A DNA stretch of 7,979 bases. Source: JBHIDJ01 sp046760105 (GTDB lineage Bacteria > Pseudomonadota > Gammaproteobacteria > Acidiferrobacterales > SPGG2). Positions 1 to 6,695 of the stretch are shown piece by piece; the first letter of the stretch is position 1, and the number at the start of each line of letters is the position of its first letter. Location of the stretch: contig JBHIDJ010000130.1 of assembly GCA_046760105.1 (NCBI GenBank), positions 1 through 7,979 of the forward strand, in the 5' to 3' direction. The notes beneath the pieces were generated by a model that made no database searches, was not told the DNA's origin, and saw nothing but the letters and a program-made list of their open reading frames with translations. The position numbers were made by a program, and so were the translations under genes.

Positions 1-2367
1 CACCGTCGCCCGTCTGCGGTCACCAAGAATGCCGATATCAAACTGGCTACCGGGCTCGGCGTAGTTTGACTCGACATAAGCAAAGGCAACGGTCTGCTTA
101 ACCGTGTGACCGTAAGCCCCGCTGGTGGTGATCCCGATGATGCGCTCACCGTCGTACACCGGCTCGTTGCCGAGGGGGTCGGCATCATCGGTGTCCACCG
201 TGACATAAACGAGCTTAAGGTCGACGCCATTGTTCTGGCGTGCGAGCACCACGTCACGACCGATAAAGTCTTTGTCTACACGCACAAAGCGCTCGAGACC
301 CGCTTCGATCGGTGTGATCTCCGTCGTTAACTCACTCCCCCATGCCTTGTAACCCTTCTCCATGCGCATGGCATTAACCGCGTAGAGCCCGAAGTTGGCT
401 ATCCCGTATTCTTTACCTGCTTCCATGAGTGCATCATAGAGCTTTTCCATCTGATTCATCGGATGGTGTAGCTCCCAGCCCAGCTCACCGACATAGGAAA
501 CTCGCAGCGCCCGCGTCGGCACCCCGGCAACATCGATCTCCTTGCCTCGCAGCCAGGGAAAAGCTTCGTTGCCGAGGTCGGCATTAGTCAACTTGGATAA
601 GACATCGCGTGAACGTGGGCCCGCAAGGACCAGGCAGCCATAATCCGCAGTGATGTTGGTGATGGTCACGGCTTCGCCGTCGTCGATATGCTGCACCATC
701 CAGTCGAGATCGTGCAGCTCGGCTACCGCTCCGGACAGCATGTAGAATCGCTCAGGGCCAAACCGGGTAATGGTGGCCTCGCACTCGATGCCACCGGGCT
801 CGCCCAGCATGTGGGCTAGCGCGACCCCGCCGTCTCGACGCGGCATACGGTTGGCGCAGATCCGGTTGAGAAAGGCCTCGGCGCCCTTGCCGGTCACGTC
901 GTACTTCGAGAAAGCGCTCAGATCTAAGATCCCGACGCGTTCGCGCACCGCCTTACATTCTTCGGCCACGGTATCGAACCAATTGGTTCGACGAAAGCTG
1001 TAGCGTTCGGTCTCGCCGTTACGAGCAAACCACTTGGCACGCTCCCAGCCGAACGTTTCCGCGAAGATCGCGCCTTGTGCTTTAAGCTTCTCGTAGATCG
1101 GCGTGGTTTTTATTGGGCGACCGGCATCGCGGAACTCGCCCGGGTAAGGGACCTGATACATCTGCTGGTATGCATCGATGGATTTGTCCGAGCAGTATTT
1201 GCCGACTGCCCAGTCGGCGTAGCGGCGGGGATCGAACCCGAGCATATTGATCTCGGTCTGACCGTGCACCATCCACTGGGCCAGGTACTTACCGGCACCG
1301 GCACCCTGGGTAATGCCGATACTGGCGCCGCAGCACATCCAGTGGTTACGCAGCCCTGGCGCTGGTCCGAGCAGGAAGTTGCCGTCGGGAGTGTGGGTGA
1401 TGGGCCCGCTCACGACGCGCTTGATGCCGGCGTTGGCAAACACCGGAATCCGTTTCATCGCCCACTCAAGCGAGGTTTGCAGACGATCGATATCCGGCGG
1501 CAGCAACTCCATGTCGAAGCCCCAATCGATGCCGTCGAGCCCCCACAGCTGCGCGTCCTCCATCTCGTAGGGACCGATGAGCAAGCCTTGTTGCTCTTGC
1601 CGGTAATAGCAGGACGCGCGCGGATCGCGCACGACCGGTGGCTCTTTATCCAGCGCCTCTACCTCGGGCAGGTTTTCGGTCACGATATACTGGTGAATCA
1701 TGTTCACGATCGGCACCTTGAGACCGACCATGGCGCCAACCTGCGGTCCGAAGGAGCCGGCCGCATTGACCACATGCTCGGCGATGATGCTGCCCTTGTC
1801 GCTAATCACCTCCCACTCGCCGCTTGGTCGCGGGTTAATGTCGACGACACGTGTATGACGGTAGATCTCGGCCCCACCCTTACGGGCGCCGATGGCCATC
1901 GAATTGGTCGTACTGGCCGGGTCAGTGTGACCGTCGTTCGGGGTATAGGCGCCGAGCACGACACCGTCGGTGTCCAGTAACGGATGCAGTTTCTTGATTT
2001 CGTCGGAACCGATGAGGTGACACTCGGCACCGATGTAATGGAGCATGCCCTGGATGTATTGAAACCAATCGGCTTCATCCTGATTGGTGGCGAGACGGAT
2101 GGCGCCACAACCGTGCCAGCCGGTCGACTGCCCTGTTTCTTTCTCCAATCGTTTGTAAAGCTCAATGCCGTAATTGTGGATCTTGGCCATGTTGAGATCG
2201 CCAATAAAATTTCCGATCAATCCGGCCGCATGCCAGGTTGAGCCAGAAGTGAGTTCGCCTTTCTCACAGAGAACGACGTCTGACCAGCCTTCCTTTGTCA
2301 GGTGATAGAGCAGGCCCGCACCCATGGCCCCACCGCCAACGATTACGACACGCGCATGAGTTTTCAT
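1..2367 (-). CDS. Dimethylglycine/sarcosine dehydrogenase-type FAD oxidoreductase with GcvT folate domain (3' end cut by window)
   Basis: Predicted flavoenzyme that oxidatively removes an N-methyl group from dimethylglycine, sarcosine or a similar amine and transfers it to tetrahydrofolate, probably in the cytoplasm. I read 789 residues; family members have about 810, so only a short tail is missing at position 1. Residues 7-23 carry the Rossmann motif VVIVGGGAMG. His46 in STWHAAG matches the histidine that binds FAD covalently in the mammalian enzymes. DGHTDP is at 145-150, and MCCGASIGITQGAGAGK (344-360) is the FAD-domain end. A short linker domain lies around 370-430. The aminomethyltransferase (GcvT) domain follows, with YVGELGWELHHP at 625-636 and KGYKAWGSEL at 671-680. 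The GcvT C-terminal barrel runs to ILGDRRRATV at the edge. The ATG at 2367 has a strong GGAGGT 5 nt upstream. The gene diverges from the aldolase-oxygenase operon. The family is clear; the exact substrate (dimethylglycine, sarcosine or another N-methyl amine) cannot be read from sequence. Confidence 0.93.
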   Translation of the reverse strand, partial: MKTHARVVIVGGGAMGAGLLYHLTKEGWSDVVLCEKGELTSGSTWHAAGLIGNFIGDLNMAKIHNYGIELYKRLEKETGQSTGWHGCGAIRLATNQDEADWFQYIQGMLHYIGAECHLIGSDEIKKLHPLLDTDGVVLGAYTPNDGHTDPASTTNSMAIGARKGGAEIYRHTRVVDINPRPSGEWEVISDKGSIIAEHVVNAAGSFGPQVGAMVGLKVPIVNMIHQYIVTENLPEVEALDKEPPVVRDPRASCYYRQEQQGLLIGPYEMEDAQLWGLDGIDWGFDMELLPPDIDRLQTSLEWAMKRIPVFANAGIKRVVSGPITHTPDGNFLLGPAPGLRNHWMCCGASIGITQGAGAGKYLAQWMVHGQTEINMLGFDPRRYADWAVGKYCSDKSIDAYQQMYQVPYPGEFRDAGRPIKTTPIYEKLKAQGAIFAETFGWERAKWFARNGETERYSFRRTNWFDTVAEECKAVRERVGILDLSAFSKYDVTGKGAEAFLNRICANRMPRRDGGVALAHMLGEPGGIECEATITRFGPERFYMLSGAVAELHDLDWMVQHIDDGEAVTITNITADYGCLVLAGPRSRDVLSKLTNADLGNEAFPWLRGKEIDVAGVPTRALRVSYVGELGWELHHPMNQMEKLYDALMEAGKEYGIANFGLYAVNAMRMEKGYKAWGSELTTEITPIEAGLERFVRVDKDFIGRDVVLARQNNGVDLKLVYVTVDTDDADPLGNEPVYDGERIIGITTSGAYGHTVKQTVAFAYVESNYAEPGSQFDIGILGDRRRATV

Positions 2368-2372
2368 TATCT

Positions 2373-2378
2373 ACCTCC
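2373..2378 (-). promoter_or_regulatory. Ribosome binding site of the dehydrogenase gene
   Basis: On the minus strand GGAGGT precedes the ATG (2367-2365) by 5 nt, which fixes the start of the flavoenzyme. The stop codon of the 62-codon LysR-relic frame (2371-2373) touches this site. Confidence 0.8.
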
Positions 2379-2463
2379 AGTCACGACCCACAGGGTGAAT
2401 CTTGTTATCGAAATCTTGTTGTTTCAAAGTGAATCTACGGGTTTTTTTGCTTCGTCTACAAGC

Positions 2464-2559
2464 CATTGCCTGAGCGGTGCCGGTAAAACTCAGATGGCGC
2501 GCCGGCGCTTCGAACGAGCGGAGCCAGTTAGGCGGTGGGAGACGGCGTCGCATGGACAT
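2464..2559 (-). pseudogene. N-terminal relic of a GcvA-type LysR transcriptional regulator
   Basis: From the minus-strand ATG at 2559 the first ~32 codons read RRLPPPNWLRSFEA, one residue, then ARHLSFTGTAQAM. This is the characteristic start of GcvA-like LysR regulators (RRLPPLNxLRAFEAAARHLSFTxAA), i.e. the lead-in and first helices of the winged helix-turn-helix. Homology stops abruptly near 2464: the recognition helix (normally VTQSAVSxQI) and the whole effector domain are absent. The frame continues for another 30 unrelated codons (basic, ACRRSKKTRR onwards) and stops at 2371-2373, just before the dehydrogenase start. I see no ribosome binding site in front of it. Best read as the stump of a deleted regulator gene. 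A translated 62-residue leader peptide is possible but less likely. Confidence 0.75.
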
Positions 2560-2640
2560 CTATAAGTTTTTCTAAGGCTCAGCGCGTAGATTAATCGTTT
2601 ATTCGGCCCAGCGAAACCCGTGCAATTTGTTTGCCGGTAG

Positions 2641-2650
2641 CCTATATAGG
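2641..2650. promoter_or_regulatory. Perfect 10-bp palindrome, possible operator
   Basis: CCTATATAGG is a perfect inverted repeat with no spacer, located between the two divergent transcription units. Its A/T-rich core could be an operator or overlap a -10 element. No family of regulator can be assigned from it alone, and a 10-bp palindrome can arise by chance. Confidence 0.25.
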
Positions 2651-2816
2651 TGGGCGAAATTTAGTCCACTACGACAAGAGGCGCTGCCCGTTCGGATTCC
2701 GTTACCGCGGGTGGGCCGGGCGCCGACTCGATTTTTGAGGACCAACAGACAGTCAGGGGCCGTTCATTCAGTTAGAATACCCAGCGTCGGTCCACCCGGT
2801 AGAGAAGAGGTGAGCA

Positions 2817-3584
2817 ATGACGGTTCGCAACATTTCAACTACGCAACAGACGGCAGGTCAAAAGTACGGCGATGCTGAATGGCAACGACGCGTCGATCTC
2901 GCGGCTTGTTACCGACTCGCCGACCGTTTCGGCTTCAGCGACCTCGTGTGGAATCATATTACTGCACGGGTCCCAGGAACAGAAAACCATTTCCTGATTA
3001 ATTGCTTTGGTTTGCGATTTGACGAGATCACTGCCTCTAACCTCATCAAGGTCGACCAGGACGGGAACGTCATCGATGGCCCGCAGGATATCAACATCAC
3101 CGGATTTGTCATTCACAGTGGCATTTACGCCGCCCGGCAGGACATCGCATGCGTAATGCATTCCCATAGCCCGGGGGGCCTAGCCGTCTCCGCGCTGGAA
3201 TGCGGGCTGCAACCGTTGGTGAATGACACGATGATGTTTTACGAGCGGATTGCGTATCATGACTACGAAGGTATCTCGACCGATGTAACGGAGCGCGAAC
3301 GGCTCGCTGCTAACCTCGGAGATAACAATGCGATGGTTCTGCGTAATCACGGTTTGCTCACGGCTGGCCGCAGCGTCGGCGAGGCTTTTATGTTGATGTA
3401 CTACTTGGAACGCGCCTGTAGCGTGCAGATGCAGGTTCTTTCCAGCGGACAGAAACCGCGAATCCCCCCGCGTGAGATCTGTAAACTCGCAGCAGAACAG
3501 TACGACGAGTTTCAGCCAGGTAAGTACGAGTGGCCGGCGTTACTTCGGCTGCTTGACGATAAAGACCCGTCTTATCGTGACTAA
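2817..3584 (+). CDS. Class II aldolase/adducin-domain protein, adducin-like subgroup
   Basis: Protein of 255 residues with a single class II aldolase/adducin fold. The metal-binding histidines are visible: H115 and H117 in MHSHSPGG and H178 in RNHGLLTAG. SDLVWNHIT (41-49) near the N terminus is the usual family start. Aligned without gaps to fuculose-1-phosphate aldolase, the catalytic Glu of the SSEW motif falls on Gly96 (NITGFVIH), as in adducin-like proteins, so classical aldol cleavage by that Glu is not supported. The role could be a lyase, epimerase, decarboxylase or another metal-dependent reaction on a hydroxylated substrate. The ATG at 2817 has an AGAAGAGG element 6 nt upstream. It is the first gene of the plus-strand run, 31 nt before the PhyH-family oxygenase, which suggests the two act on the same compound. 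Confidence 0.9.
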   Translation: MTVRNISTTQQTAGQKYGDAEWQRRVDLAACYRLADRFGFSDLVWNHITARVPGTENHFLINCFGLRFDEITASNLIKVDQDGNVIDGPQDINITGFVIHSGIYAARQDIACVMHSHSPGGLAVSALECGLQPLVNDTMMFYERIAYHDYEGISTDVTERERLAANLGDNNAMVLRNHGLLTAGRSVGEAFMLMYYLERACSVQMQVLSSGQKPRIPPREICKLAAEQYDEFQPGKYEWPALLRLLDDKDPSYRD

Positions 3585-3615
3585 GCCTTCCGGAAGGAGA
3601 TGTGGAGAGCAACAT

Positions 3616-4476
3616 ATGTTGGAAGCGCCCTCTGAAAGAGAAATCAGACAATTTCACGAAAGCGGCATTCTGTTTCCACTGCGTGTGCTTGAGGAACAGG
3701 AGGCTGGGCGATTGCTTCCGTGTTTCGAATCGTTGCGTGAAAGGATGCGGGATTGGTCATACTCGGCGCAGATCCTGAAACCACATTTAGTTTCCACCTG
3801 GGTCCATGAACTCGTCCGGCACCCGCGCGTGCTGGATCCGATCGAAGCGCTCATCGGTCCAGACATTCTTTGCTGGTCGGCCAGCTTCTTCGCCAAGCGC
3901 GCACACGATCCGCGTTACGTAGGCTGGCACCAGGACATTACTTACTGGGGCCTGCGGCCTGCGGAAGAAGTCGTCACCGTATGGCTGGCACTGACTGAAT
4001 CGACAACAGAGAACGGTTGCATGCGTGTTGTTCCCGGCACACACTTGGGCAAGGTACGCCCCCACGTGTGCGTATCGGGGACGGATAATATGCTGATGTC
4101 AGAGCAGGAAGTGTCGCTTACCCTGGACGACTGCGAACGTATTGTTGACGTTGAGCTTGCGCCAGGCGAAATGTCGATCCACCATTCACGGTTGCTCCAC
4201 GGATCAACGCCGAACCCTTCGTCGTGTTCGCGCATTGGGCTTTCGATCAACTATATGCCGACCCACGCGCGCCAGGTCGCGAGTGATGTGCGTGACTCAG
4301 CCATGTTAGTGCGTGGCACCGACCGCTACGGCCACTTCGACCTAGAGCCGGGACCACAATCGGATTTCAATGGTGCAGCAATAGCCGCATACAAAAAGTC
4401 GATGCGTACTCCAAGCGGCACCGGGCGGGCAGGTAATAATCCACGAGACTACAATCGGCTCGATCTGTCGACATGA
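3616..4476 (+). CDS. Phytanoyl-CoA dioxygenase (PhyH) family Fe(II)/2-oxoglutarate oxygenase
   Basis: Protein of 286 residues, the usual length for bacterial PhyH proteins. It should hydroxylate a small molecule using O2 and 2-oxoglutarate, releasing succinate and CO2. The iron triad is visible: H105 and D107 in GWHQDITYWG, and H195 in LLHGSTPN. R206 in SRIGLSINYMPT is placed to bind the 2-oxoglutarate carboxylate. ENGCMRVVPGTHLG (132-145) is the typical core strand and turn. The start at 3616 is chosen because GGAG lies 8 nt upstream and the protein then begins in the normal family way (EIRQFHESGILFP). The frame stays open up to 3472, but that part overlaps the aldolase gene out of frame and looks non-coding. 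Despite the family name, bacterial members act on many substrates (ectoine, aminophosphonates, natural products), so the substrate is unknown. Confidence 0.92.
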   Translation: MLEAPSEREIRQFHESGILFPLRVLEEQEAGRLLPCFESLRERMRDWSYSAQILKPHLVSTWVHELVRHPRVLDPIEALIGPDILCWSASFFAKRAHDPRYVGWHQDITYWGLRPAEEVVTVWLALTESTTENGCMRVVPGTHLGKVRPHVCVSGTDNMLMSEQEVSLTLDDCERIVDVELAPGEMSIHHSRLLHGSTPNPSSCSRIGLSINYMPTHARQVASDVRDSAMLVRGTDRYGHFDLEPGPQSDFNGAAIAAYKKSMRTPSGTGRAGNNPRDYNRLDLST

Positions 4477-4585
4477 TGTAGTGCAACCTTAGTGACCTCT
4501 CTAGATCAAGGGCTGCTTATGAGGGACTTGGGAATGTCGGCGGGACGCTTGCCTGGTCCTCCGTTAGACGGGACTTCTTAGAATT
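4477..4585. other. 109-nt gap inside the oxygenase gene run
   Basis: This is the longest gap within the plus-strand run. I see no strong terminator hairpin with a T tract, no convincing -35/-10 pair and no Shine-Dalgarno sequence before 4586. Whether the upstream pair and downstream pair of genes share one transcript is therefore open. Confidence 0.5.
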
Positions 4586-5440
4586 ATGCCATACGATACG
4601 GCCGACCTAGTCAGACTCGATACGTATCCCATTCATGAGCTGCAGAGTCAGACCGGTCAGGCCCTGGTGGCGCGCTGCCGCCAGTTGTTGCAAGAGACGG
4701 CTTGCTGCTCGCTGCCGTGCTTTGTGAGCGAGGCGGCACTCGCCAAGCTGATTGAAGAGTCACGAGAGGTTACCAAGTCGGCCTACTATTCCGAATGCGG
4801 CACCAATGTGTACTTCAGCGAGGATGACCCGAATTTGCCCGCCAACCATCCGCAGCGGATTTTTCTCAACCGCACCAGCGCCTTCGTGCCGGCCGATGCT
4901 ATCCCGGCGGATACGGCCATGCGCGCGTTGTACAAATCACCGTACTTGATGCCCTTTGTTCGGGCGTGCCTGAACGAGCAGGACCTTTACGAATACGATG
5001 ACCCGCTGGCCGATGTCATCGTCAATGTCGTCGATCCAGGGCAGGAGTTTCCATGGCATTTCGATACGAACGAGTTCTCGATCTCATTGATGACGCAGAC
5101 CGCGGAAAAAGGCGGGCTGTTCGAGTTCGTTTCCAACCTGCGTTCTGGTGACGATGAGAATTACAGGGGTGTCACCGCTGTACTCCAGGGCGATCGCTCG
5201 CAAGTGCGTACGCTGGACCTTAAGCCCGGCGACCTGCAGATTTTCAAAGGTCGTCATACGCTACACCGCGTAACCAAAGTCGAGGGCAACCGGCCACGCT
5301 ATATTGCGATCTTCTCCTATGCGAAGCAGCCAGGGATGGTGGGGCGCGTCGAACGCATGCGACAACTCTATGGAAAAGTACTACCTGTCCATATCGAGGC
5401 CGAAAAAGCCATAAATCGCGCGGACAGTTTGACGGATTAG
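4586..5440 (+). CDS. Second Fe(II)/2-oxoglutarate-dependent oxygenase, probably an amino-acid-type hydroxylase
   Basis: Protein of 284 residues, unrelated in sequence to the PhyH protein before it. H158 and D160 in FPWHFDTNEFSISLMTQ, H227 in GRHTLHRVTKV and R238 in NRPRYIAIFSYA form the iron facial triad and 2-oxoglutarate Arg of the double-stranded beta-helix oxygenases. GGLFEFVSNLRS (176-187) and LKPGDLQIFKG (212-222) are core strands. From memory the layout resembles the family that includes free-amino-acid hydroxylases and BesD-type halogenases. The halogenases have Gly in place of the Asp, so the HxD here predicts hydroxylation, not halogenation. The ATG at 4586 is the first possible start after an in-frame stop at 4565; no clear ribosome binding site is seen. 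It follows the PhyH gene by 109 nt and precedes the EamA gene by 18 nt. Confidence 0.82.
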   Translation: MPYDTADLVRLDTYPIHELQSQTGQALVARCRQLLQETACCSLPCFVSEAALAKLIEESREVTKSAYYSECGTNVYFSEDDPNLPANHPQRIFLNRTSAFVPADAIPADTAMRALYKSPYLMPFVRACLNEQDLYEYDDPLADVIVNVVDPGQEFPWHFDTNEFSISLMTQTAEKGGLFEFVSNLRSGDDENYRGVTAVLQGDRSQVRTLDLKPGDLQIFKGRHTLHRVTKVEGNRPRYIAIFSYAKQPGMVGRVERMRQLYGKVLPVHIEAEKAINRADSLTD

Positions 5441-5458
5441 CACGGCACTCCAACCTCA

Positions 5459-6376
5459 ATGAGTACGACCGCTAATACCGCTATCACAACCGAGGTTGGG
5501 CACATCAAGGGTATTAGCCTGGTGCTGCTTGCTGGCGTTTTTTGGAGCATCGCCGGGATCATTGTGCGTCTAATTGAATCAGCCAGCGAGTGGCAGATCC
5601 TGTTTTATCGTTCAGGTTCCCTGGCCGTGATGTTAGTCATCGTACTGGCAGTCCAGAATCGCCGTGCGCTGCTAACCACTTTCCGCGCGGCGGGCACAGC
5701 CGGTGTTGTTGGCGGCCTCTGTCTCGCCGTTGGGTTCACCTGCTGGATTTTCGCATTGACGCACACCACGGTGGCGAACGCGCTGTTTCTGCTCGCTACC
5801 GCACCATTCATCGTGGCCATATTGGCTCGACTTGTTCTCGGCGAGCGGGTGAAGCGTGCGACCTGGGTGGCCATGCTCGTGGCAACGGTTGGGATCACGG
5901 TAATGGTGGGCGAGGGTATTGCCGTCGGGACGTTGTTCGGAAACGTCATGGGTCTCGGTGCCGCTTTAGGCTTTTCCGGCTTTACCGTTGCGCTTCGCTA
6001 CGGGAAGACTGTCAATATGCTGCCGACTGTGTGCTTTGCCGGCGTCTTCGCCACGCTGTCGTCCGGCATTATGATCGTCGCCACGGGACACGGGATTACG
6101 ATTCCAGCGAATGACTTGTGGCTCTGCACGATGTTGGGTGTCGTGCAGATCGGCTGCGGCCTCATTCTTTATACAATCGGATCGCGCTATGTTCCAGCCG
6201 CCGAGCTGGCGCTGCTTTCGTTGACGGAAGTTGTACTAGGTCCTATCTGGGTTTGGATCGGCGTAGGCGAGGTACCAAGCGTGCTTACGCTCCTGGGCGG
6301 GGTCATTGTGTTGGTTGCTGTCGGGGCACGCGCGTTGCTCGAAGTGCGGCGCCGACCACCAATCGGTGTGGTTTAG
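5459..6376 (+). CDS. EamA-domain (DMT superfamily) transporter
   Basis: Inner-membrane protein of 305 residues with ten predicted hydrophobic segments, roughly 17-39, 47-65, 78-98, 104-124, 134-150, 158-179, 188-208, 220-240, 247-269 and 274-293. The two halves (20-149 and 160-291) are the tandem EamA repeats. Signature stretches are ALTHTTVANALFLLATAPF (99-117) with LGER (127-130) in the first half, and AELALLSLTEVVLGPIWVW (248-266) in the second. Members export or import metabolites such as amino acids; the direction and substrate cannot be read here. It starts 18 nt after the second oxygenase gene with no strong ribosome binding site of its own, so translational coupling is plausible. Its position suggests it moves the substrate or product of the two oxygenases. 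Confidence 0.9.
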   Translation: MSTTANTAITTEVGHIKGISLVLLAGVFWSIAGIIVRLIESASEWQILFYRSGSLAVMLVIVLAVQNRRALLTTFRAAGTAGVVGGLCLAVGFTCWIFALTHTTVANALFLLATAPFIVAILARLVLGERVKRATWVAMLVATVGITVMVGEGIAVGTLFGNVMGLGAALGFSGFTVALRYGKTVNMLPTVCFAGVFATLSSGIMIVATGHGITIPANDLWLCTMLGVVQIGCGLILYTIGSRYVPAAELALLSLTEVVLGPIWVWIGVGEVPSVLTLLGGVIVLVAVGARALLEVRRRPPIGVV

Positions 6377-6393
6377 AGTGTTGCTTGAAGACA

Positions 6394-6597
6394 TAGTGCC
6401 TCTCCGAGCGTAAGCGGAAAACGCAGTTGCATATTCGGCGGTTGGACAATCTTGTAGAAGGACCGAATAACGGCGTAAAACTGTTCCATCTCAGAAGCCT
6501 AGAGGGGAAAGGGTGCGCGGTCGTAGTTTTTAAAGGAAACCTGGATAATGGTCCCTCGATCATCGAGTCGGAAGACCGGACGGCCCGTCATCAAGTG
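6394..6597 (-). pseudogene. C-terminal relic of a gamma-butyrobetaine/trimethyllysine-dioxygenase-like (TauD superfamily) gene
   Basis: On the minus strand, starting at 6597, the translation reads HLMTGRPVFRLDDRGTIIQ, then VSFKNYDRAPFPL, a TAG stop (6499-6501), then in the same frame ASEMEQFYAVIRSFYKIVQ and PPNMQLRFPLTLGEAL. This matches in order the stretch of carnitine-type 2-oxoglutarate dioxygenases that precedes the FDNxRVLHGR segment with the last iron ligand: PVIxLDxDGxIxxVxFNNRxRAP, then FYxA, then FxLxPGDxLxFDN. That HGR segment is missing, since the frame ends (stop at 6373-6375) against the EamA gene. Upstream the frame meets a TGA near 6610-6612, and the HxD-bearing N-terminal two thirds are absent. 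So the gene is truncated at both ends and carries an internal stop. Assignment is from remembered family pattern only. Confidence 0.7.
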
Positions 6598-6695
6598 AAT
6601 GCGGGGAGATCAGCCTGCCACATAGGAAGACACAGGGTGGTGTCGAGCTCGGTCGACCTCGGTGGCCCACCTTGGTCGTCAGGCCCGATGAGGCT

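Larger units (their letters stand above)
2368..2816. other. Divergent intergenic region without an intact gene
   Basis: This 449-nt gap separates the dehydrogenase (left, minus) from the aldolase operon (right, plus), so promoters for both should lie here. It holds the LysR relic (2464-2559), the palindrome CCTATATAGG (2641-2650) and weak promoter-like hexamers. For the plus operon there is TAGAAT at 2773-2778 (5 of 6 to the -10 consensus) without a convincing -35. For the minus gene there is TTGCAC / AATAAA with a 16-nt spacer at 2625-2598. None is strong enough to call. In six-frame reading of 2560-2816 I recognise no further gene remnant. Confidence 0.6.

Noticed and set aside
1075..1980. 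Plus-strand open frame of 301 codons inside the dehydrogenase gene
   Set aside because: It lies fully antisense to the well-conserved flavoenzyme, has no recognisable domain, and its length is explained by the codon bias of the real gene.
2302..2565. Plus-strand 87-codon frame over the dehydrogenase start and LysR relic
   Set aside because: Antisense to the conserved FAD-binding start of the dehydrogenase and to LysR-like sequence; no domain and no ribosome binding site.
3472..3615. Upstream extension of the PhyH-family protein to an ATG at 3472
   Set aside because: The added 48 residues overlap the aldolase gene out of frame, look like non-coding translation, and the ATG at 3616 has its own GGAG and a normal family N terminus.
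3616..4476. Ectoine hydroxylase (EctD) or a true phytanoyl-CoA hydroxylase
   Set aside because: Family membership fits, but no ectoine or fatty-acid gene is nearby and I do not see EctD-specific sequence, so only the superfamily call is kept.
4579..4584. TAGAAT as a -10 element for the second oxygenase
   Set aside because: Transcription would begin inside the coding sequence, after the ATG at 4586, and no -35 lies at proper spacing (TTGCCT is 24 nt away).
5590..6114. Plus-strand 174-codon frame inside the EamA gene
   Set aside because: It is rich in Arg, Cys and His in a shifted frame of a membrane-protein gene that reads perfectly; a shadow.
6643..6662. Imperfect tandem repeat TCGAGCTCGG / TCGACCTCGG
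   Set aside because: Only two short copies with a mismatch in GC-rich sequence; no sign of an array or a wider repeat family.
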